From Flavobacterium psychrophilum (lineage in GTDB: Bacteria > Bacteroidota > Bacteroidia > Flavobacteriales > Flavobacteriaceae): a stretch of DNA of 12,264 bases. How positions within the stretch are numbered: position 1 is the stretch's first letter; each line of letters begins with the position of its first letter. A program made the translations under genes and the position numbers. Positions 7,304 through 12,264 of the stretch are shown in pieces. The DNA lies in assembly GCA_003243255.1 (NCBI GenBank), contig QFQM01000130.1:1-12264 (forward strand), given 5' to 3'. The notes under the pieces were generated by a model. The model was not told where the DNA came from. It saw nothing but the letters and a program-made list of their open reading frames with translations, and ran no database searches.

Positions 7304-8602
7304 TTAGAAACTTATAACTGCTTCAAGCATTACACCGCTAAATTCAGCGCCAGCAAATCTTCCTGTCCATGCATTGCCATCATAGCTTTGTTTCAAATAT
7401 TCCAGTTTGGTCAGGATATTTTTTGAGATATACCAGCCGCCAGCAAAATTCAGCCGACTAATCTCAAGTTTATCAGTTGCACTCTCTAACTGTTTTCCGC
7501 TGATTGTGTTGTAGCGGGCTGCCACATAAAACTTTTCATTCTGGCCAAAGCGATAAATAATATCCCCTGCGAGTTGGGTAAATGCACCCTCCTTATCTGG
7601 TTGTGGTGTAGTGAATTCATTGCTTCCGGAGGCCCGTTCGATAACACCAAACAATTCAAGTCCTTTAAATTTGATAAATGGGTTGATTTGAAGTGCCGTG
7701 ATTTTGGTAAATCGTGCATTGTAACGACCATCAAAATTTCCGCCTTGTACGTTGCCGCTGGCATCTGGCTGGGTGTAGGTTACGTAATAGTACCTTGAAC
7801 CGGTGCGGTCGCCTCCATAAAGCCAAGTGCCCGTTGTCTCACCTTTGTTGATATACCAGGAACCGGTTAATCTTACCCTAAGGTCATCGTTGATCTGCTT
7901 GTCGTATCCCAACTTACCGTAAAACGAAGGCTTGTTGTCGCTTTGATCGTTGACTCTGACATTTTGGTTAAGTTTTCCATTGGTTACACCAACAAGCGCT
8001 AAGAATCCTTTGTTTTGCACGGTCACTTCGCCAAATGGCTCGGTCGAAAATGCATCCATGATGTAATTCTCATTAAATGGATTGAATATCGCCCGTGCGT
8101 TGTCTGATCTTCTGAAGTGAGTATCACCGTAATTGAATTCATCGTACCCGATAGTGATGCTCGTAAATCTCATCACACCTTCGAGGAATCCTGGCTTCAC
8201 AAAATCGAGTTTGTCCATGCGCAGATAACCGCCTTTGATATAGAAATCATTGTGGTTCCTGGAAGAAAGGTAAGACCGAAGATGCATCCGCACACCATCA
8301 AGCAATTGAACATCCACGTTCAAGTTTGCCGTAGGTAAGTTAAAGTCTGATCCAAGTTCTACCAGGTTATCAAGATCGTTGCTCTGATTGAGGGACTGAA
8401 ATTGCATGGCGAAGTCTCCACCAATTCTAATTTTCATTCCCTGGAAAGAGGTCGTATCTGATTTGCTGGGTTCAAACACGTTGAGCCCCCGCTTGTCATT
8501 GGGCCGCCAGTATTGTAAAGACGGTACTTGTGCATACAACACTCCTGATGTAAAGAATAGTAGGGGAAGTATGGCTTTGAGAATATTACCAATAGTTTTC
8601 AT
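7304..8602 (-). CDS. Outer-membrane beta-barrel porin-like protein
   Basis: A 432-residue predicted outer-membrane protein. The chosen start is the ATG at 8602, which gives a clear signal peptide (KTIGNILKAILPLLFF, then cleavage near LYA/Q at about residue 24). The open frame extends 30 codons further, to 8692, but that extension is Cys/Arg-rich and would bury the signal peptide. The mature protein is rich in alternating Gly/Tyr/Phe/Asn strands, for example KIRIGGDFAMQFQSL and KFYVAARYNTISGKQ, and ends in phenylalanine (AVISF), the usual signal for the outer-membrane assembly machinery. The pattern resembles OprO/OprP-type phosphate-selective or general porins of Bacteroidota, but the substrate cannot be told. 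A terminator follows its stop. Upstream is a 123-nt gap to the small cysteine-protein gene in the same direction. No convincing promoter was found. Confidence 0.82.
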   Translation of the reverse strand: MKTIGNILKAILPLLFFTSGVLYAQVPSLQYWRPNDKRGLNVFEPSKSDTTSFQGMKIRIGGDFAMQFQSLNQSNDLDNLVELGSDFNLPTANLNVDVQLLDGVRMHLRSYLSSRNHNDFYIKGGYLRMDKLDFVKPGFLEGVMRFTSITIGYDEFNYGDTHFRRSDNARAIFNPFNENYIMDAFSTEPFGEVTVQNKGFLALVGVTNGKLNQNVRVNDQSDNKPSFYGKLGYDKQINDDLRVRLTGSWYINKGETTGTWLYGGDRTGSRYYYVTYTQPDASGNVQGGNFDGRYNARFTKITALQINPFIKFKGLELFGVIERASGSNEFTTPQPDKEGAFTQLAGDIIYRFGQNEKFYVAARYNTISGKQLESATDKLEISRLNFAGGWYISKNILTKLEYLKQSYDGNAWTGRFAGAEFSGVMLEAVISF

Positions 8603-8725
8603 GATGATCGTATTAAATGGTTTGGATAAACAATTAAGATTAGAAATGACGTTGAAGGACAATCCTGGAAAACGCCTGAGTAAGCAACACATGAACGTAT
8701 TACTTATCGATTTCGGCTAAATGAT

Positions 8726-9109
8726 CTAAAGGAGAAAAGTTTGGAGCAGGATAGAGCGGTGTTTGCCCGACCTGACTGGTGGGTCATTTATTGAAGGTTG
8801 TAATGACCGATCATTATGGATACCACAGATATCGAATTGTGCAATGTGTGATATGACTGTGACAAGGCTCGTGGATGATACAATAGTCGGTGCCTGCACC
8901 GACTGAAAATCATCGATTGATAAAGTAATTTCTTCATTCTTGCAGCCGTCACAAGTTTCCTCGGTCGTTTCACAACAGGAGTCCGTAGTTCTTTCAAATA
9001 ACTCTGAAGTGATGAGTTTGTCGTGACAGAAATGCTGATATACCGTCATTTCTCTGAATGGAAATAACACGGAGGTCAGGGCGGTAATATGCAGTATAAA
9101 CCTTAGCAT
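8726..9109 (-). CDS. Small exported cysteine/histidine protein, HYC_CC_PP family-like
   Basis: A 127-residue protein with a hydrophobic N-terminal segment (residues 2-17) acting as a signal sequence or anchor. Then come QHFC (Cys28), SCCE (Cys45-Cys46), CDGC (Cys53, Cys56), and a late DPPV (109-112) followed by SILLQTFLL at the C-terminus. This order (H-aromatic-C, then CC, then PP near the end, about 120-130 residues, Bacteroidota) matches the small HYC_CC_PP family, which has no known function. The ligand set suggests metal binding, but that is inference. It lies between the TonB-dependent receptor and the porin on the same strand. A terminator after the receptor and a 136-nt leader suggest it is transcribed on its own. 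The ATG at 9109 gives the only sensible signal segment. Confidence 0.72.
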   Translation of the reverse strand: MLRFILHITALTSVLFPFREMTVYQHFCHDKLITSELFERTTDSCCETTEETCDGCKNEEITLSIDDFQSVQAPTIVSSTSLVTVISHIAQFDICGIHNDRSLQPSINDPPVRSGKHRSILLQTFLL

Positions 9110-9245
9110 TTTTGTCGTGCTTTCAATATCACACCTAAAAGTATCCCACTGGCAAGCAACGGCAAATGGTTGAAGTCAGTCCATTAAATGATTAATATCA
9201 GTTTTTTAGCAACGGCATGGGATACACCTTAGAAACATAAGCAAA
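9110..9245 (-). promoter_or_regulatory. Repeat-containing leader of the small cysteine-protein gene
   Basis: The 136 nt between the receptor's terminator and this gene contain an 8-bp inverted repeat, GTATCCCA (9141-9148) and TGGGATAC (9218-9225), 69 nt apart. They also contain a 10-bp direct repeat, AGCAACGGCA, at 9155-9164 and 9208-9217. Together they could fold a long-armed RNA structure or mark binding sites. I do not recognise a known riboswitch: the cobalamin, TPP and SAM consensus boxes were looked for and not found. No clear TAnnTTTG promoter element is seen. Confidence 0.35.
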
Positions 9246-9267
9246 CAGCCCGGAACGAATCGGGCTG
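9233..9267 (-). terminator. Rho-independent terminator after the TonB-dependent receptor gene
   Basis: A GC-rich 7-bp stem, CAGCCCG (9246-9252) pairing with CGGGCTG (9261-9267), has an 8-nt loop. On the minus strand it is followed by TTTGCTTATGTTTCT. It begins 21 nt after the receptor's TGA. It implies that the receptor and the small cysteine protein are not one simple transcript. Confidence 0.75.
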
Positions 9268-9288
9268 CATTGGTGATTTGAGGAGGTT

Positions 9289-11742
9289 TCAAAGCAAAGC
9301 CTTGATTCCGATCGTAAAACTTCTTGGCATTCCCGGTCGCAGACCAGCAGGCCTTCGAGCAACAGCATACACCTCATTGGTTATGTTGGAGATTGAACCA
9401 TATGCTGTAAGAAATTTATTCAATCGAATGTTTGTAGATAGATCAACAATGAAATTTCCATTCAGCTTTTCCGATGGTGGAATTTCACCCTGCCCAGGCG
9501 TGGTCCGCATTACCCCAACATACTTGGAACTAACATTTATATCAAATAAACGATGTTGCATCCCCGCGTTCAATGTTAGCTGGTTAGCTGCTAAATAAGG
9601 AATCTGATCGCCTTTAACCACATTATTCCAATCTTCCGTATCAGGGTCAAAGGAGCTGCCAAATTTTCCGTCAGTATAGGTATACGCTAACGAAACCGGG
9701 ACGCCTATGCTTTTAGACCCTGTGATAAACGTGTATTGTATTTCAAGTTCAGTCCCGGCAACAGTTGCTTTACCCGCATTAAATAAGTCACCGGTTCCGC
9801 CACCACCGCTGGCCGCGAGATCAGACCCAAGTAGGTTTGAATAATTATTGTAGAAGAAAACAGCCTGCGTATTCAATCTTGAGGTAACGAGGCGTGCGCC
9901 AAACTCATAGTTAATGCTCTCTTCGGGCTTATCATCTTTATCAAAACCGGGCGGGGCAAACCCCTTGTGAATACCTGCGAAGGTATTTAAGCTTTTCGTG
10001 ACAGAATAATTGATGCCCAACCCGGGGATCCAAACTCCAACCCGATTGTCTTTAGTAGTAAGGTTTGCTCCGGTCCGCTGCGGATCAGCCGTTTTGTAGT
10101 CCAGTTGAGTAAGCTCAATACTTTCAAAACGAACTCCTGGCAAGGCGGAGAATTTTCCATATGTTAAATTATATTGGAGATACGCGGCTGAGGCTTTAGC
10201 AGTGCTGATCCGATTGCTTTCTGTACCGGGTGTGCCTGCCGTTGTTAGTTTCATTACGCCATTCTCCATAGCATATGTATCCTGCCATTGATATCTGTCT
10301 TCTTCGTCCTGATGGTAACGAAAGGCAATTTCAATATCATGATCAATTTCTGCTGTCTTAAAATTGAATCCCGTAGCCATTTGGATGCCTCTTGAATAAT
10401 AGCTGCGATTATTTGCTTTTACATAAAAGGCATCGGTATTTGGGCTAGTCTGGCCTGTCACAATGCTGTACTCATCACTGTATGTTGAGGGGTCATCTAA
10501 CAAGTTTGCAATGGAAACCTTTGCATTGGTACCATACTTAACTGCATCAAGTTTATACCAGTTGCGGCTGAATTCATTCCGGTAAGTTGTGACGGAAACA
10601 TCCATGAACCGGGTCGGTATTATATTGTATTTTACGGAATACTGACTGTGTTTCGTTGTGATATTGTCAAGTTGAGAAGAGGCATACCTCCGATAAGGAG
10701 TGCTATCGAAATCTTCCTGAGTTAATCCAAGATATGTTTCATCTGCATCACTGGTGGCTTGTCCTATCTTGAACGTGAGGGCTTGGTACACCTTGGCGGC
10801 AGATGGGGAGTTGATCCTAAACTTGGCCAAGTAATCTTCATTAGTAAAACCTGTTGGCCCACCATTGTCAAGTTCTTTAAAGCCCGTTGCAGTTTGTTGG
10901 TAGGTTTCCAGCACAAAGCCACCATATTCAAACGACTGCCCGATGGATGCCTGGGCAATTCTGCGGCCAAAATTACCACCTAGCAAATTTACCCGTGCAG
11001 AAAAATCAGAGGGAATTTGAGTGGAGATAAAGTTAATGGCGCCACCGGTGGTGTATGGACCATATTTTATCTGGCTTGATCCTTTGCGAACTTCGATACC
11101 CTGCATCCGACCTACCGTTGGAAAGTAATAAGCCGCAGGCGAGGAATAAGGAGCGGGCGCGGCCAGTACCCCATCTTCCATCAATGTAATTTTGCTGCTG
11201 CGTTCAACACCGGTGCCACGCATCCCAATGTTCGGGCGCAAACCAAAACCATCTTCTTCCTGCAGGTTTACTCCGGGCACATTTCTCAGAATTCGGTTGA
11301 CATCACTGTAATTGAATTCATTGAGCACTTTCAGGCTTAAATAATGTGCAGATCCCGGAATATCTGGGAGATATTTACTTCCACCAGTTAGCGTTTCCCG
11401 CGAAACAACTATTTCAGGAAGTTCATACAAACTTTCTTTCAGCGCCAGCGTAAGTTTTACAGTTTCTTCAACAGTCAAATCGATGGGTTGAGATAGCGTG
11501 ATAAACCCTATCGAAGACAACTTCAACACATACTTTCCGGGTGCAAGTCCGTGGAGCTTAAAAAATCCTTTCGCATTCGAAACGTCACCTCTTCCTGTTT
11601 CATCAATAAAGACATTGACTCCTGCGAGGGGTTGGTTGTTAATATCGGTAATGGATCCTTCGACAGATCGGTCGGATTGTGCCAGGGATTGGAGAAGGCT
11701 AACATAAAGGATTGTGAAAAGGAGTATAGGTTTGGCTTTCAT
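9289..11742 (-). CDS. FecA-like TonB-dependent outer-membrane receptor
   Basis: An 817-residue outer-membrane active transporter. A signal peptide (1-21, ending SLAQ) is followed by a carboxypeptidase-regulatory-like beta-sandwich (about 26-103), the usual Bacteroidota N-terminal extension. A TonB-box-like stretch LPEIVVS (108-114) precedes the plug (about 125-240), which has IGMRGTGVERSSKI, then DGVLAAPAPYSSP, RKGSSQIKYGP and GGAINF. These plug motifs and the C-terminal RRPAGLRPGMPRSF resemble FecA, the ferric-citrate receptor, more than vitamin B12 or SusC receptors. The substrate is therefore probably a metal chelate such as ferric citrate, but this is not certain. No FecI/FecR-type sigma/anti-sigma pair is in the window. 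Regulation is more likely through the two dyads at 11757-11818. A terminator follows the gene. The ATG at 11742 is supported by the signal peptide. Confidence 0.92.
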   Translation of the reverse strand: MKAKPILLFTILYVSLLQSLAQSDRSVEGSITDINNQPLAGVNVFIDETGRGDVSNAKGFFKLHGLAPGKYVLKLSSIGFITLSQPIDLTVEETVKLTLALKESLYELPEIVVSRETLTGGSKYLPDIPGSAHYLSLKVLNEFNYSDVNRILRNVPGVNLQEEDGFGLRPNIGMRGTGVERSSKITLMEDGVLAAPAPYSSPAAYYFPTVGRMQGIEVRKGSSQIKYGPYTTGGAINFISTQIPSDFSARVNLLGGNFGRRIAQASIGQSFEYGGFVLETYQQTATGFKELDNGGPTGFTNEDYLAKFRINSPSAAKVYQALTFKIGQATSDADETYLGLTQEDFDSTPYRRYASSQLDNITTKHSQYSVKYNIIPTRFMDVSVTTYRNEFSRNWYKLDAVKYGTNAKVSIANLLDDPSTYSDEYSIVTGQTSPNTDAFYVKANNRSYYSRGIQMATGFNFKTAEIDHDIEIAFRYHQDEEDRYQWQDTYAMENGVMKLTTAGTPGTESNRISTAKASAAYLQYNLTYGKFSALPGVRFESIELTQLDYKTADPQRTGANLTTKDNRVGVWIPGLGINYSVTKSLNTFAGIHKGFAPPGFDKDDKPEESINYEFGARLVTSRLNTQAVFFYNNYSNLLGSDLAASGGGGTGDLFNAGKATVAGTELEIQYTFITGSKSIGVPVSLAYTYTDGKFGSSFDPDTEDWNNVVKGDQIPYLAANQLTLNAGMQHRLFDINVSSKYVGVMRTTPGQGEIPPSEKLNGNFIVDLSTNIRLNKFLTAYGSISNITNEVYAVARRPAGLRPGMPRSFTIGIKALL

Positions 11743-11756
11743 ACGTCAATAGTCTA

Positions 11757-11779
11757 TTATTTAGAATGATTTTAAATAG
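11757..11779. promoter_or_regulatory. Proximal inverted repeat upstream of the TonB-dependent receptor
   Basis: The left arm TTATTTAGA (11757-11765) and right arm TTTAAATAG (11771-11779) are separated by 5 bp, with 7 of 9 positions pairing. It lies 15-37 bp upstream of the receptor's start codon. Its left arm is identical to that of the distal dyad, 39 bp away. It is a probable repressor operator, of DtxR/IdeR- or Fur-type if the receptor takes up iron; the regulator identity is inference. Confidence 0.5.
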
Positions 11780-11795
11780 CCTGCAATTCTATTTA

Positions 11796-11818
11796 TTATT
11801 TAGATTAATTCCAAATAA
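11796..11818. promoter_or_regulatory. Distal inverted repeat upstream of the TonB-dependent receptor
   Basis: The left arm TTATTTAGA (11796-11804) and right arm TCCAAATAA (11810-11818) are separated by TTAAT, with 8 of 9 positions pairing. It is the better of the two related 23-bp dyads and lies 54-76 bp upstream of the receptor's ATG, where the -33/-7 promoter region would be expected. The size and 9-5-9 geometry fit a dimeric metalloregulator site. Confidence 0.55.
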
Positions 11819-11849
11819 GTATTGAGGTGGAGGCTAACAATTGGACTCC

Positions 11850-12264
11850 TTAAAAAGCCGATGCGATCAAATCAGCTATTTCGATCTTGTTGGTAGGATG
11901 ACCGATTGTATTGGTTGTAACGATTGTGGCGACTCCGGCTGCTTTCAATTCCTCAAAAGCATTACCCGCAAAAATGCCGTGTATACCAATGCATACAGGG
12001 GGTTTCATTCCTGCTTTCTTCAGATGACCGATTGTTTCAATCATGGTGCGTGCGGTAGAGATGATGTCGTCCACCAAAACCGGTAAATGCTCCCGATACT
12101 TCTCTACATGCGGCACAGTAACTTCGACTTCACGATCACCATGCCTTATTTTTTCTAATACGATAAAGGGCGCTCCAGCATTCTTCGCGACAGCCTCCAC
12201 CCACTGCTCACTTTCGCTGTCGGGTCCGATCAACACAGGCTTCTCGATAGTATCGCGAATCCAT
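11850..12264 (-). CDS. Ribose-phosphate pyrophosphokinase (PRPP synthetase) family protein, 5' end outside window
   Basis: The C-terminal 138 codons of a gene that enters from the right edge. The frame stays open through 12264; the GTG at 12234-12236 is an internal valine codon, not a start, because in-frame IEKPVLIGPDSE reads smoothly across it. Visible motifs are the catalytic-loop-like EKIRHGDREVEV, the PRPP-binding loop VLVDDIISTART, and HGIFAGNA, which corresponds to the HPIFSGNA segment of bacterial Prs. The family makes PRPP from ribose 5-phosphate and ATP for nucleotide, His and Trp synthesis. START replaces the TGGT of the housekeeping enzyme, so this may be a divergent paralogue. 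The stop is 107 nt before the receptor gene. Confidence 0.85.
   Translation of the reverse strand, partial: WIRDTIEKPVLIGPDSESEQWVEAVAKNAGAPFIVLEKIRHGDREVEVTVPHVEKYREHLPVLVDDIISTARTMIETIGHLKKAGMKPPVCIGIHGIFAGNAFEELKAAGVATIVTTNTIGHPTNKIEIADLIASAF

Noticed and set aside
8603..8692. 30-codon N-terminal extension of the porin reading frame
   Set aside because: It is Cys/Arg-rich and would place the clear signal peptide (starting at the 8602 ATG) inside the protein. The start at 8602 is far more plausible.
8406..8720. 104-codon plus-strand ORF opposite the porin start region
   Set aside because: It overlaps the porin's signal peptide region in antisense and its product has no family features; a shadow frame.
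9110..9245. Cobalamin or other known riboswitch before the small cysteine-protein gene
   Set aside because: The repeats suggested structure, but the conserved boxes of cobalamin, TPP and SAM riboswitches are absent on both strands.
9278..9598. 106-codon plus-strand ORF opposite the receptor's 3' end
   Set aside because: It is antisense to the conserved C-terminal barrel of the TonB-dependent receptor; a shadow frame.
12234..12236. GTG start for the PRPP-synthetase-family gene
   Set aside because: The frame stays open to the window edge and the residues upstream of the GTG fit the family, so this is an internal valine in a truncated gene.

Overview
The window looks like chromosomal DNA of a Bacteroidota bacterium, probably a Cytophagales- or Sphingobacteriales-type environmental species. 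The evidence is a TonB-dependent receptor with an N-terminal carboxypeptidase-regulatory-like domain, a small HYC_CC_PP-type cysteine protein, a DUF4136 lipoprotein, AT-rich ribosome-binding regions without clear Shine-Dalgarno sequences, and a promoter of the Bacteroidota TTTG/TAnnTTTG type. No rRNA, tRNA, CRISPR array, transposase or integrase is visible.

Layout. Positions 1-706 (+) hold a tiny membrane ORF (possibly only the tail of a gene) and a DUF4136 lipoprotein. Positions 845-4012 (+) hold a compact mercury-resistance operon. It has an operator/promoter, an ArsR/CadC-type metalloregulator, a MerT-MerP fusion transporter, a separate MerP-like exported HMA protein and an HMA-containing mercuric reductase MerA. 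There is no MerR and no MerB. Convergent to it, 7074-4110 (-) is a two-gene unit of a cytoplasmic GH13 alpha-amylase-family enzyme followed 4 nt later by an MgtC/DUF4010 membrane protein. Next on the minus strand are an outer-membrane porin-like barrel (8602-7304, with a terminator), a small exported HYC_CC_PP-like cysteine protein (9109-8726) and a FecA-like TonB-dependent receptor (11742-9289, with a terminator). Two related inverted repeats just upstream of the receptor are probable metalloregulator sites. The right edge cuts a PRPP-synthetase-family gene (-).

How the genes work together. In the mer operon, Hg(II) would be caught by periplasmic cysteine-pair HMA domains, moved inward by the MerT part and reduced to volatile Hg(0) by MerA. 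The ArsR-type repressor would leave the operator when it binds metal. The 11.8-7.3 kb block is an outer-membrane set (receptor, small metal-ligand-rich protein, porin) consistent with metal or metal-chelate uptake, but each gene appears to have its own transcription unit. The window's theme is metal handling at the envelope. The GH13 and PRPP genes look like ordinary metabolism. The components belong to known families; what stands out is the architecture of the mer operon and the regulatory dyads.
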